DNA of 64,000 bases, from positions 83,769,447-83,833,446 of the forward strand of contig NC_090750.1 of assembly GCF_036898095.1 (NCBI RefSeq), in the 5' to 3' direction. The first letter of the stretch is position 1; every line of letters begins with the position of its first letter. Both the position numbers and the translations under genes were made by a program. The DNA comes from Palaemon carinicauda (Eukaryota; Arthropoda; Malacostraca; Decapoda; Palaemonidae). A model generated the notes under the pieces. That model did no database searches, was not told where the DNA came from, and saw nothing but the letters and a program-made list of their open reading frames with translations. Of this stretch, positions 9,149 to 64,000 are shown piece by piece.

Positions 9149-11990
9149 GAAACTTTAAATGCATGTATATGGTTGTATGCTATAGTCTAGAATAAGCAAC
9201 AAGGACATAATTAAGGGTTACCCATCTAAACATCAAGAAGATTCCTTTCTACACAAGCAGTTTTATACATTGATGTTCAAATTAAAAAAAAAATATTCAA
9301 CTGCAGTGCTTAGAAATTCAACACAATAGCAGGAAAAAACTGGTCTTTAAATACAAATCAGGAAATTTTAACTTAATAATAAAGAATGAAAATATACTGC
9401 ACCATAATTTCCCAAGTCATTTTCTGGATACTTGAAAGCAATAGTGTACCCCCAAATTACTTTTTTCTAAATATACACTACATCAATTTAGAACATGGGA
9501 TCAATGGATCTATGTCAGTCCCTTCAGATTGCTTTCCTTTTTCAAGACCTCTAGCAATGCACAAAATACTGGTTTCTTTATCAGTAACAACAATTCCACA
9601 AATCAAAAAGTCACTCTAAGGTGTCTAAGTAAAAGGTACATAACAGATTTACACTGAAGAAATTTTGATTAGTATATTGTATAAAACTATCATGTACGTG
9701 TGATGTCTTTGGCAGTTAGTTTTGAGATAAAACTAAAGAAAAATTGTGTTAAGAGTCTTGGCCACTATTGCCTTCTTAAACAAATGGAATAGCTTTGTTA
9801 ATTGTAGTCATCATACACTAATATTCAGGGCAATCATGATTATTGAAGGTGTACCACTTTCATTTCCGGTATAACTCTTCTATGGGCATAAATATTTTCA
9901 TCAAAACTTTATTTCTGGTTAAACTTATCTTTACTATCTAATACTAAAACTATCACGTCTGTACTTTTTCAACCAATTCCTGAGTTTTACATCACCCAGT
10001 CTACTTTGTTGCAATCAATTTTTATCACTCCTAATCTAGCACATCTTACCCATCTACTTTTTGTCTCTATACATATCATAATATTCAGATTTCATTCCTT
10101 AATCAACTAGACTACCCTAAATTTCTTCTCCTCTGTGCAACATACATACATATTCAAAACCTAGACACATTTCCATTTTTCTTAAACAAGAGCTACAATA
10201 CCCATTTCCCTGATCTTTGATGGCTTTCATAATACACAGAGTGATGAGAATACTATTATGATAATAAAATAAAGCTAAATTTTGGATTTATCTGTTAACA
10301 GACTGCAAAAACAAAAGCCAAATGAAGGAAAACTACCCACATCAATAGGAGGAACGACAAGAAAACCACTCGCCATGGAAAGAATTTTACAAAGTACTTG
10401 TGATGAAAAAATTGATAACCTAGTTAAAATTAAATCAAATATATTAACTATCAATAAGTGTCATCACTTAGTGATAGTTAATAGTGAAAGGAAATCAGTA
10501 CAGTACTTGATGCATAAATACGTTAAACTGCAGTAAAACTACACCGAGAATTGAGAATTTTTTTAACTATGGTGACGACAATAGTGAAAGAAAATCAGTG
10601 CTTGATGCATAAATATGTTAAACTGCCGTAACTACATCAAGAATTGCGACATTGTGGATCCCTTGGGAGGAAAGGTGTCACCCACTTACCATTTTAGGCA
10701 ATTGTCATATGAAAAAGGATTTTTTTGTATTCATATGAACAACATTAAATGCTCACACAAATTTAAAAACTCATAAATTTCTTTAGTGAAGACTGTACTG
10801 TATTTAGATTCCAGATAAAATCCCATTGCAATCTTCTTTTTTAGTTTTTCCATGCACTACTTCAAAGTCTACAGTATAACCCGTCATAAAACTATTGAGA
10901 ACTGAGACACTGGTTCCCTTAGCAAGAAAGTTGTCACCCTTTTACCATTTTAGGGAGTAAAGAACTTTTTTCTACTAATATGAGCAACATTAAATGTATT
11001 CATACAAATTGAAAAAATCATAAATTTCTTGAGAAAATACTGTAGTGTATTTAAATTCCAGACAGAATACCATTGCAATAATCCCTTTTAACTCTTTCCC
11101 AAGCAATGTTCCAGAGTCTATTCGACGCATTAATAATTTTCAAAGGGTTTAAAATTCAAAACAATTTAGTAATCTAACACATTTGAACAACAAAACTTGA
11201 GGTTTTTAATGCTTTAAAAATATAAAAAGGCTGGAATTAATCTGACCAATTTGTTTTTAAAAAAATATAACATGCTGTTTCTCTAGAATTCTGAATATAG
11301 CAGTATGCATGAAACAAAAATAAGTTGCAAATTGTGAAATCTCTTTCTTCCAAATGACTTGGTTTTAAAACTGGAGTTGTCTTAGCTTACTCAATAAAGC
11401 ATTATTTATCAAATTTCTAATTCGTTTCTCAATACTGTACTACTAAACCTTTTCACATTAAAGCATTCTCTATATTAAAATTACCTTGAAACTTACAGTG
11501 CAATTAGTAAAAGTAAAAATAAACATACTTTGACTATTGTACTGAAAGATGCAAACATTTGCTGCTTCAAGACAAGACTCTGTCAAGAGTCTCCATCCAT
11601 AATTTTCCAAAGGCTGGATATATCATTAAGAGAGTTAAGAGTAAGACTAGAACTTGAAAGTTGAGACCTAGGGGTGAGTCAAAATGAGGCTCCACAGCAT
11701 CCTTAATACAATCTTCACCTACAACTACCTACAGGAGTATACTCACAAATTCTTGGATAGCTTTAACATTAGTCCTGTGGTGGTTGCTTAAAAGGTTGTG
11801 TGGCCAGCCTTGCTCTCTCACAGGACAAGAAGCATCTCATTTAAGATAGTGGTTTTGACATAAGCCTACAATGAAAGGTAGAATGACTGGCATTATACTC
11901 TTCTTTCTTCCCCTTCTCTTGGTGAAGCAGAGGTAACTGCTGTGAGTTGGATTGGACATCAGATTCAGGTAAGCTTTGTAACTGAGAAAC
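9149..11990. other. IR 3' flank and intergenic region with diverged direct repeats
   Basis: A possible poly(A) signal (AATAAA) lies near 9376. No second gene is supported; the plus-strand frame at 10282-10536 has no recognisable domain. Two diverged direct repeats are visible: 10648-10850 against 10898-11090, and a shorter pair, 10481-10536 against 10580-10635, sharing ATAGTGAAAG and TGATGCATAAATA. The rest is AT-rich. Confidence 0.45.
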
Positions 11991-12027
11991 ATGTTATTTT
12001 GATAATAAAATAAATTTTTGAATATAC

Positions 12028-12184
12028 TTACCCGGTGATTATATAGCTGCAACTCTGTTGCCCGACAGACAACTCTACGGCAAAAACTCGCCAGCGATCG
12101 CTACACAGGTTGCGGGTGTGCCCAACAGCGCCATCTGTCGTCCAGATACCCAGTACTCAATGTAAACAAAGACTCAATTTTCTC
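12028..12184. repeat. Element A left inverted terminal repeat
   Basis: 157 bp, matching the reverse complement of 18309-18465 with one C/G and one C/T difference that I could see. It contains AGCGATCGCT and CGCCATCTGTCG. Confidence 0.9.
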
Positions 12185-12717
12185 CTCGTCCCACTGCGTC
12201 TCTATTGGGGAGGAAGGGAGGGTCCTTTAATTTATAATCACCGGGTAAGTATATTCAAAAATTTATTTTATTATCAAAATAACATTTTTCAATATTTGAC
12301 TTAGCCGGTGATTATATAGCTGATTCACACCCAGGGGGGTGGGTAGAGACCAGCAATATATGTTTACACTTTTATGAGCTAAGAGTTTTTATTTCATTTT
12401 AGAAGTTATCAAAATAACAAAAACAAAATAAATAGGTACCTGGTAAGGAAGTAGACTTGAACAATTACTCTGCCTTTTAAGTACGTCTTCCTTACGGAGC
12501 CTCGCGATCCTCTTAGGATGCTGATCGACCCCTAGGATCTGAAGTATCAAGGGTTGCAACCCATACAACAGGACCTCATCAAAACCCCTAATCTAGGCGC
12601 TCTCAAGAAATGACTTTGACCACCCGCCAAATCAACCAGGATGCAAAAGGCTTCTTAGCCTTCCGGACAACCCATAAAAAAACAACATTTCAAGAGACAG
12701 ATTAAAAGGATAAGGAA

Positions 12718-13539
12718 TTAGGGAATTGTAGTGGTTGAGCCCTCACCCACTACTGCACTCGCTGCTACGAATGGTCCCAGTGTGTAGCAGTTCTTGTAAA
12801 GAGACTGGACATCTTTCAAGTAAAATGACGCGAACACTGACTTGCTTCTCCAATAGGTTGCGTCCATTATACTTTGCAGAGATATATTTTGCTTAAAGGC
12901 CACGGAAGTTGTTACAGCTCTAACTTCGTGCGTCTTCACCTTAAGCAAAGTTCGGTCTTCCTCACTCAGATGTGAATGAGCTTCTCGTATTAACAATCTG
13001 ATAAAGTCTGACCAAGCATTCTTTGACATAGGCAAGGATGGTTTCTTAACTGAAAAGCATAAAGCTTCAGATTGGCCTTGTAAAGGTTTAGTACGCTTTA
13101 AATAGAACTTAAGAGCTCTAACAGGGCATAAGACTCTTTCTAGTTCATTGCCTACGATCTCCGATAAGCTGGGGATATCGAAAGATTTAGGCCAAGGCCG
13201 AGAAGGCAGTTCATTTTTGGCTAGAAAACCAAGTTGTAGCGAACAAGTGGCTTTTTCTGACGAAAATCCGATGTTCTTGCTGAAGGCATGAATCTCACTG
13301 ACTCTTTTAGCCGAGGCTAAGCATACCAGGAAAAGAGTCTTAAGAGTGAGATCTTTCAGGGAGGCTGATTGTAACGGCTCCAACCTGTCTGACATGAAGA
13401 ATCTTAGTACCACGTCTAAATTCCATCCAGGGGTAGCCAAACGACGCTCCTTGGTGGTCTCAAAAGACTTAAGGAGGTCTTGCAGATCTTTATGTTTGGA
13501 AAGATCTAAGCCTCTATGCCGGAAGACCGATGCCAACAT
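12718..13539 (-). CDS. Tyrosine recombinase, element A (catalytic domain open)
   Basis: This is the DIRS-type tyrosine recombinase, which integrates the circular DNA copy without a target duplication. The frame gives 273 residues from an internal Met. Arg I lies in ASAKRVSEIHAF, the HxxR box in THEVRAVTTSVAF, and the nucleophile Tyr in SVFASFYLKDV, with DATYWR between. All key residues are present. The upstream core-binding part continues at about 13540-13860 in the frame that reads across LSAPTIKGYRS, with at least one frame change around 13540-13620. The equivalent domains of elements B and C are broken, so this is the best preserved recombinase in the window. Confidence 0.8.
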   Translation of the reverse strand: MLASVFRHRGLDLSKHKDLQDLLKSFETTKERRLATPGWNLDVVLRFFMSDRLEPLQSASLKDLTLKTLFLVCLASAKRVSEIHAFSKNIGFSSEKATCSLQLGFLAKNELPSRPWPKSFDIPSLSEIVGNELERVLCPVRALKFYLKRTKPLQGQSEALCFSVKKPSLPMSKNAWSDFIRLLIREAHSHLSEEDRTLLKVKTHEVRAVTTSVAFKQNISLQSIMDATYWRSKSVFASFYLKDVQSLYKNCYTLGPFVAASAVVGEGSTTTIP

Positions 13540-13616
13540 GCTTCTGTAGCCCTTGATAGTGGGAGCTGAAAGGGATCGTCCTTTTCTCAGGTATAAGAGA
13601 AAAACAGCTATTTGAG

Positions 13617-14826
13617 CTACAGAGGTACTGGTCGAGGATACAGAAACTGACTTGCACCAGTCTCGGAAGACTTCCCACTTCGATTGGTAGACTCTAATGG
13701 AAGACGCTCTCCTTGCTCTAGCAATCGCACTGGCTGCTTCCTTCGAAAAGCCTCTAGCTCTCGAGAGTCTTTCGATAGTCTGAAGGCAGTCAGACGAAGA
13801 GCGTGGAGGCTTTGGAGTACCTTCTTTACGTGTGGCTGACGTAGAAGGTCTACCCTTAGAGGAAGACTACTGGGAACGTCTACTAACCATCGAAGTATCT
13901 CGGTGAACCATTCTCTCGCGGGCCAGAGGGAAGCAACTAACGTCAACCTTGTCCCTTCGTGAGAGGCGAACTTCTGCAGTACCTTGTCGACAATCTTGAA
14001 CGGTGGGAATGCGTAGAGATCCAGATGTAACCAATCTAGGAGGAAAGCATCTATATGTATTGCTGCTGGGTCCGGGACTGGAGAGCAATAGATTGGAAGC
14101 CTCTTGGTCAGCGAGGTTGCAAAGAGATCTATGGATGGTTTTACCCCAAGTGGCCCAAAGTCTCTTGCACACATCCTTGTGGAGGGTCCATTCGGTTGGA
14201 ATTACTTGCCCTTTCCGACTGAGACAATCTGCTATGACGTTCAAGTCGCCTTGGATGAACCTCGTTACTAGGGAGATGTCTTGACCTTTTGACCAGATGA
14301 GCAGGTCCCTTGCGATCTCGTACAACGTCAGTGAGTGGGTACCTCCTTGTTTGGAGATGTACGCCAAGGCCGTGGTGATGTCCGAGTTAACTTCCACCAC
14401 TTTGCCTCGAAGGAGAGACTTGAAGCTTTTCAAGGCCAGATGTACTGCCAACAGCTCCTTGCAGTTGATATGCATGCTCCTCTGACTCGAGTTCCACAGT
14501 CCTGAGCATTCCCGACCGTCTAGTGTCGCGCACCAGCCCACGTCCGATGCGTCCGAGAAGAGAACGTGGTTGGGAGTCTGAACAGCCAGGGGAAGACCCT
14601 CTCTTAGGTTGATATTGTCCTTCCACCAAGTCAGACAAGACTTTATCTTTTCGGAAACCGGGATCGAGACCGCTTCTAGCGTCTTGTCCTTTTTCCAGTG
14701 AAAAGCTAGATGGTATTGAAGAGGACGGAGGTGTAGTCTTCCTAGTGACACAAATTGTTCCACGGATGACAGCGTCCCTACCAGACTCATCCACAGCCTG
14801 ACTGAGCAGCGTTCCTTCTTCAGCAT
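13617..14826 (-). pseudogene. RT thumb, RNase H and methyltransferase-like region, element A (frameshifted)
   Basis: From 14826 down to about 14150 one frame reads LWMSLVGTLSS, then RNase H with LFSDASDVGW, CKELLAV, VNSDITTALAY and NVIADCLSRKG, so the D-E-D-D set is present. The product then continues in a second frame (14174-13617) with SIDLFATSLTKRLPIYCS and LYAFPPFKIVDKVLQK, the C-terminal region typical of DIRS RT ORFs and weakly like a DNA adenine methylase. One frameshift near 14150 separates them. The RT fingers and palm, including the YLDD box, are deleted, so no reverse transcriptase activity is possible. Confidence 0.8.
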
Positions 14827-14852
14827 CTTCTGGATGGATAGCAGGGCTTGAT

Positions 14853-15419
14853 CTATTCTGGGGGCTGATCGTCTTGTTGTTCAGCAACGTCCTCATCAGA
14901 GGGTTCCTCATCCGAAAACTGATGAGGAAACGGCAACGGAGTGGGCAACGTCTGGCTCGCTGAGTCCGGTCGCACTGGTGGATGCGTGACGGAGCCGGAC
15001 GCAACATCATGGAACTGCTGCACAGTCTGTGAACTGTCAACAACCATGGGTGCGCGAGGAAGCACAGCGTCAACCCGAGACTGTCTAGACCGTCTGGATT
15101 GTGCAGTCAACACCCTACCGGGTTGCTGAGGTTGACGCACTGCGTCAAAACAAGTCACCTCTGCTGGTTGTTGAACGTCCTGAACGTCAACAACCACCTC
15201 CGAGCGTCGCTTAACGTCAACGTGCAGCTGGCAACCCACACTGGGTCGCATCGGTGGAGGAACCACCTCAACTGGCAGACGCGAGTAGGTTACCTCAGCG
15301 TCAACAGGGCGCACAACCGACCGGTTGGAGGGTTGTTGGCCAGAAGGTTCGGTAGCAACCTTCTCCGCATTAAAGTCCTCTATCAAGGACGCAAGCTTGG
15401 ACTGCATGTCTTGCAGCAA
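14853..15419 (-). pseudogene. Gag middle region, second copy, element A
   Basis: Reads MLQDMQSKLASLIEDFNAEK, matching LLQSMQTQLASFMQEYRAEK of the intact Gag of element C. It goes on through CFDAVRQ, VVDSSQTVQQFHDV and an acidic DEEPSDEDVAEQQDD tail. It is fused directly to the RT remnant at 14826-14853. This is the second copy of this Gag segment in the element; the first lies at 16078-16317. Confidence 0.75.
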
Positions 15420-15462
15420 AGCCCATTAGGGTCTACGGGAGCAGGTGCGGCAACAGACGGGG

Positions 15463-17098
15463 TTAGCGACTGAGGAGGTACCGCTTACCATCCCTGAAAG
15501 CCTTGTTATGCATGACATAATTGTACAGCAAAACTTCAAAGGCTCGAAAACAGCTGTGAAGTTGACCTGTAAAAAACTTGGAGCGTCTCCTGGCCAGGCG
15601 CCAGGGAGAGTCTACGAGAATTGAGAAGTCTATTTGGGCAGAGGCATGAACTCCCAAGCCGAGAACTTCTCTCGTGTCATATCAGACTCTCGCTCTATAA
15701 ACCAGTTTAAAAGAAGGGAAAGCAAAGGCTGTATTCCCCAAACTCCTCCTGGTGAAAAACCAGTCGCCTAGCCAACATAAAGCTCTCTAGGAGAGCGAGA
15801 GAGCACTAGCTTAAAAACAACGGCTTCGAAGTAGCTAGGCCTAGTGTAAGCTCTGACGTTTAGGCGAACGAGGAGCAGCAGTTACAAAAAGATCCGGACA
15901 AAGATCCTTAAAAAAAATCATCATGATTTAATTAAAGTCCATAGGGGGCTAAGCAGCTTTAGGCTCCTCTCCATCTGACAGAGTCCTCAAGGGAATATCA
16001 GTAGGAGGGGGAACAGCAACTTCCTCATCTACAGGAACCTTGTCCGATAAAAGCTGAGTCTCAAGCAAGGGAGAGACCTACCGTGGTGGCAATGCTTTAC
16101 AAGCAGAGTCCACACTCACTGGTGCATGAGTAGCGGACCAGAACGCAACGTCATGTAACTGCTTGACAGTCTGTGAACTGTCAACAACTGAACTGTCAAC
16201 CACAACAGGTGCGTGAGGACGCACAGCGTCCACTCGAGACTGCTTTGACTGCCTAGACTGAGCAGTCAAAACAACTCTAGAATGCGGAGGTTGACGCACA
16301 ACGTCAAAACAAGTCAACTCCGATTGTTAGTGAACGTCTTGAACGTCAACAGGAGCATCAGCAAGTGGCCTAACGTCCAAATGCGGCTGAAAAAACCACA
16401 CGAGACCGCATCGAGTGTGGTTCTCAACAACCTGACTGACGTGACTAAGCTACGCCAACGTCAACAGTAAGCACAAAGGAACGTTAGGTTGGCTGAAAGC
16501 CAGGATATCGATGAGATAAACGGCTAGACTCAACGGACTAATCGGCAGAATAGTCTTCCATAAGGGAGGCAAGCATATACTGCATGTTTTGCCATACAAC
16601 ACATTAAGGATCAACGGAAATGGTTGTGGTAAGAGACGAGGGTAACGTCTTGTGACCGCAACACTTTGCCAACAAAAAAAAAAGACTCTCGGAGTCTGTG
16701 TTACGCTTTTGTTAGGCGGCGAGCAGTTATCCGATGACTGCATAGGGTCAGAACTGTCCTAATGGTTGTAACCAGGACGCTGGACCTGTCCTGAAAGGAC
16801 TGACTTTCGCTTAAGGGCTTCGAAACCTTGTGACAGGTTTCTTATGCGAAAAGCCTTCGGATGACGAGGAGAAACAACGTCTCTCTTGTCTTATGGTAGG
16901 GGAGATCTTGGTAAGATACACCCGATACCATAGAGGGAAAACGTCTGTTCGTTGATCAAGGCCTCTCGAACCCATAAGTCGTTTGACATTACTTCTCCCC
17001 TGGGCTTGGGAGCATGCAAGAGGTCCCGGACTAGGTGAACGACAGGCACGAACAGACGAACCCTCGGACGCAACACTGTAACACTTTGCGCATATCAC
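15463..17098 (-). pseudogene. Gag N-terminal, middle and C-terminal pieces, element A
   Basis: Three homologous blocks occur in different frames. 17098-16811 has EGSSVRACRSPSPGPLACSQ and RSNVK, matching Gag C residues about 150-210. 16317-16078 has TCFDVVRQ and VVDSSQTVKQLHDV, matching residues about 395-470. 15657-15463 has GVHASAQIDFSILVDSPWRL, matching GVPASAQGDFSSLVDSPRRV at about 590-615. Many stops and frame changes intervene. The N-terminal Cys-rich domain of Gag C is absent. Confidence 0.75.
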
Positions 17099-18308
17099 TT
17101 TATCACTTCGATTTTCTGTTTTGCACTTATTTCACTGAAATCGAAACTTTTACTGATTTCTACCTGAAACACGCAATTCTACCCTTCATCAAAAGGTAGT
17201 AATTGCGAAATCAGTCGTATAATGCAAGCTCATTAATACCAGCAAAAAACAGAAAACATATTTTAAGATAAAAAAATCAGTGGCTGGGAAAGAGACTAAA
17301 CACTAGTTCTTATAACTACGTTTTCAATCTCTCACCGCACATAGCCTGGGGACGAGAATAAAAAACTAAAAACGTTTTATCCTTCCTCCCCGTACAGCGA
17401 CTAGGGACGAGAGTAACTCGAGAACAACGTTACCCGCTTGAACGGAACGTTTTCTCTCCTCTCTCTCCCTCCGTCTCTATCTCTCTCTCTCTTTCTCTCT
17501 TGATTTCGCACCTAAGAGCCCAATTATATTTCGTCAAAAAAAACATGTTATTTGACTAAAGGAAAAAACTGAAAGGTTTTTCAAATAAAAAGTTCCTTTA
17601 AAATAGAATTTAAAACATTTAAGCTAAGAAAGAATGAACAAAACGTCAGAATCGATTTACTCTTACTGCAAAGTGAAACCGTGATACACTCTCTCTCTAT
17701 CGTAACGATAGAGCGCATGTTGAACGTCCTGAACGTCAACAATTGCGTAGCATAAAAAAACTAAACGTTAGTTCATCTTTGAAAACAGTACGAAGACTAT
17801 CAAAGAAATTCTTTCATAAAATATTACATTTAAAAAGTTTTAAATCCTTAGCTCTTTAAAAGCAAATTACGATATAAAGGGCTCAACGTTGATTAACTTC
17901 GGTTTCCAAGTTAGGACCGCCTACTCTCAGGAAAAGTCGCATATAAACAAAACATTAAAATTTATTTTTATATGTTTATAATAACTGGAAAGTTAATCGA
18001 AGAGGCCTAATAAAGGCGGAGAGATATAAAATATATAGAGGAAAATCTATAACGTGATAAGATAATACTAAAAGCCTAAACACACTTCCGTCTAAGGGAA
18101 GGGTCGGCCATTTAAAAGTGAAAGAAAGTCCATACTCTCTTTGTCACCATAATTAAATCTATCCAAAGCGAGTTCAAGATTTAAGATGAAGATAAAACAC
18201 CTGCATAGCGAAAGCTCAAAACTAGAATAAAGTACTTCACCAATTAGTTGTGAAAAAACTCCAGTTTAGCAACAGCGAGTAAGTACGTCTTGTCGATAGC
18301 TCGACAGA
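17099..18308 (-). other. Element A leader, shared with B but not with C
   Basis: This 1.2-kb stretch lies between the Gag remnant and the 5' terminal repeat. It aligns with 31540-32658 of element B: shared CAGTGGCTGG-AAAGAGACT, the CT-rich block CTCCCTCCGTCTCTATCTCT, GAGCCCAAT, the perfect palindrome CTCTATCGTAACGATAGAG (17695-17713), TTGAACGTCCTGAACGTCAA (17720-17739), and AGGCCTA-TA-AGGCGGAGAG. Element C has only about 210 bp between its Gag ATG and its 5' repeat. No coding frame is seen. Confidence 0.7.
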
Positions 18309-18465
18309 GAGAAAATTGAGTCTTTGTTTACATTGAGTACTGGGTATCTGGACGACAGATGGCGCTGTTGGGCACACCCGCAACCTGTGTAGCGATCGCT
18401 GGCGAGTTTTTACCGTAGAGTTGTCTGTCGGGCAACAGAGTTGCAGCTATATAATCACCGGCTAA
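18309..18465. repeat. Element A right inverted terminal repeat
   Basis: The partner of 12028-12184. Its outer flank (TTAAATATTGAAAA) matches the internal copy at 12285-12310 and not the left outer flank, as in elements B and C. Confidence 0.9.
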
Positions 18466-18699
18466 GTTAAATATTGAAAATTTTCTTTTCAGACAGGATT
18501 TGTTAAGAAGTATCTCCCACATCCTCCCAAATGAGGGAAGTACGGATAGAATGTACTCAAACCCATCCCTTATAATAGCTATAGATACACTTGGACAACA
18601 TATCCTACATAAAGTGAAGATATAGTTTCTCCTGTGACCAAATACCATTTATTCCTGTTAAAGGCCTAACCTAATGCTTACAACATCCTATTAGCAGGT

Positions 18700-19070
18700 T
18701 GGTGGAGTCATCAACTTTGCTCCTGTAAAGAATCAGGTGCTCTGAAAATTCCCAGGAAAGTTGATCCAGCCAGAACTTTTGGTTCATAATGGATTTCTTA
18801 TTAAAGGACAATAGTTAGTATTCATGTAGGAACATATTTAAAAATGTTCCAGCTAATTTGTTCTTTTGCTAACAATCACCTATTCCCGGGACTAAAGGTC
18901 AAGTGATAGTCTTGCTGACTGGCAAGTGGGCATAGCTTCCCCAGCTAATCGTCGATAGTTATAACCACCTCGTAAAATTCTAATGGCTGTTCCAGCTTTG
19001 CTGAAGTTATATACTCCTATTAAAAGACCCTGTTTTGTATAGTTGCGAAAAACAAATAAATTTAAAACTT
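18700..19070 (-). mobile_element. DIRS-like family 2, fragment D1 (5' terminal part)
   Basis: Contains two degenerate terminal motifs of family 2: ATTAAAGGACAATAGTTAGTATTCATGTAGGAAC (18797-18830) and ATTAAAAGACCCTGTTTTGT (19018-19037) with ATAGTTGCGAAAAAC. The subterminal CCTCGTAAAATTCTAATGGC matches the subterminal part of D5 and D6. No coding is left. It overlaps the region 3' of MLYCD. Confidence 0.5.
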
Positions 19071-19852
19071 TTGATATTTGGAGTGTTACTGTACATATCT
19101 TTCAATATTACACACCAGATTGAAAATTATTAAATCCTAGATTGTAAATAAAAAAAAAATCTAACATTTACTTAATTCCTCAGTAAATATCTAGTGGTTC
19201 TTTAATTTGTATTTTCAAAGTTATAATTGTAAAATTCCTGCTCCAAGCAAAATTACTCGAAATTTTATTTTTCAAAGATATTTTACATCATTAGCAGGTA
19301 TTAAAAGATCAAAATCATGACTAAGCATGAGTATAGCTAACATGCCACTTTTATTGCATAAATGACAGGAGCATCAAACTTTCTACTGTGCAAAACTTAA
19401 AATACTGTACATAAAACTAGGACATATGTAATTCCCAACGTTTATTGTCATAATTACTTAAAAGTAATCGTTCTCATAATTAGCAGCCAACTCTAATACG
19501 TACTGTAATTATCTGGCAATATTTAAATTTTTGTACAATACTGCACAACATTACAGTAACAGCTTGCACGCACATCAATTTAATAACCATTAGCACACAT
19601 TTCAATTCAACAATTTTATATGTGTATTATTCCATCCACAACCTTTCAATAATTATCTACAGCCATGATTTGACTAGCTACAGGTCAGGTATTCTGTACA
19701 TGGGTATTTGAGACATCACAGTTTGATATAGTGCCTTGGACTGCCCATAAAGCCCTATACATATAACATTAGCAACAATTACAATGTTGCATAACAAAAA
19801 CTACAGCCACTTATATACATATCTCAGTGCCACCTTAAGACTTAACCCAATA
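19071..19852 (-). other. MLYCD 3' untranslated region and 3' flank
   Basis: AT-rich sequence downstream of the MLYCD stop. On the minus strand AATAAA-type signals occur in GACAATAAACGTTGG (about 19435-19450) and GCAATAAAAGTGG (about 19343-19356). Either could end the transcript, giving a 3' UTR of roughly 400-500 bases. Which is used cannot be seen. Confidence 0.4.
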
Positions 19853-63741
<43,889 letters not shown>

Positions 63742-64000
63742 ACTACTATATGGGTGCAAACTATACAAGCATAGAACAATTAATGTTCCAAGATCCACAC
63801 CTGTTTTTTGCAGTTAAATGTAAAAAAATGTCAAGGGTTCAGTGAGCAAAGATTGACTATTCGGGGGTAGGGATGAGGAGGCCGTCACCGCAGACCATCA
63901 AAACATAAACAAACATTACAGCCTCCGTATGAAGAGGAAAAGAAGAAGATATAAATGTTTTATTTAATGAAAAAGACGTAAAGAAAATAATAGGATATTT
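63742..64000 (-). promoter_or_regulatory. MLYCD 5' untranslated or promoter region (unresolved)
   Basis: Only about 260 bases lie upstream of the chosen ATG. An in-frame TAA near 63815 marks the 5' limit of the open frame. No TATA box, initiator or GC-rich cluster is convincing. The first exon may begin in this stretch or the 5' UTR may extend beyond the window. Confidence 0.3.

Larger units (their letters stand above)
11991..18480 (-). mobile_element. DIRS-like retrotransposon, element A (rearranged, RT palm deleted)
   Basis: This is a tyrosine-recombinase retrotransposon of the DIRS order. Inverted terminal repeats of 157 bp (12028-12184 and 18309-18465) differ by about two bases. A palindromic 3' module spans 11991-12285. 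Reading 5' to 3' on the minus strand: 5' repeat, a 1.2-kb leader, a Gag fragment (17098-16811), a Gag middle piece (16317-16078), a Gag C-terminal piece (15657-15463), a second Gag middle piece (15419-14853), RT thumb plus RNase H (14826-13617, two frames) and tyrosine recombinase (about 13860-12718). The RT fingers and palm are missing: the second Gag piece is joined directly to the sequence after the catalytic box. The element cannot be autonomous, yet the recombinase frame looks intact. DIRS elements make no target duplication, and none is seen. Confidence 0.88.

Noticed and set aside
10282..10536. Small plus-strand gene
   Set aside because: 84 codons with no domain, lying partly over diverged direct repeats; no splice or promoter support.
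63742..63798. MLYCD start at 63798
   Set aside because: That codon is GTG; the first ATG in the frame is 63741.

Overview
The window is animal nuclear DNA, most likely from a decapod crustacean. The evidence is long introns, very dense di- and trinucleotide microsatellites, tRNA-derived SINEs, and several DIRS-like tyrosine-recombinase retrotransposons, a group known to be common in Decapoda. A chemosensory-type ionotropic receptor is also present. The species cannot be named from the sequence alone.

Three host loci can be supported. (1) A THAP-domain first exon lies on the minus strand (985-1201) beside a compact promoter with YY1-, ETS- and CRE-like motifs. (2) A divergent ionotropic receptor (IR) gene lies on the plus strand. 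Its main exon is 7466-9148, a spliced upstream exon is 7092-7232, and a possible signal-peptide exon is at 6072. (3) Malonyl-CoA decarboxylase (MLYCD) lies on the minus strand. I assembled it as 11 exons from 63741 down to 19853. All ten splice junctions are in phase, giving about 632 residues that end in a PTS1-like SKM tripeptide. No other annotation was available to check this 44-kb gene.

The rest is mostly mobile DNA. Three large DIRS-like elements, A (11991-18480), B (26214-32831) and C (42791-49250), all lie on the minus strand. A is just beyond the 3' end of MLYCD; B and C sit inside MLYCD introns in the sense direction. C keeps a full Gag (798 aa) and most of RT-RNase H, but carries a nonsense codon, a changed RT active-site residue and a 17-bp deletion in the recombinase. 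A and B share a rearranged gag and an alternative leader, so they look like a non-autonomous subfamily. Each of the three has inverted terminal repeats of 157-159 bp that are almost identical within the copy. Each also has a short palindrome at the 3' end, whose copy-specific bases are mirrored in its two arms.

A second, older family of related architecture (D1-D8) occupies six other MLYCD introns or flanks. D2 still shows recombinase motifs. Smaller elements include two LINE fragments, a pogo/Tigger-like MITE with TA duplications, a TTAA-flanked MITE, a decayed hAT element with a perfect 8-bp duplication, SINEs of two families, a 237-bp foldback, and a 16-bp minisatellite inside element B.

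Layout: 0-1.3 kb THAP locus; 1.3-6 kb repeats; 6-9.1 kb IR gene; 9.1-12 kb unexplained; 12-18.5 kb element A; 18.5-64 kb MLYCD with its 3' flank and repeat-filled introns.
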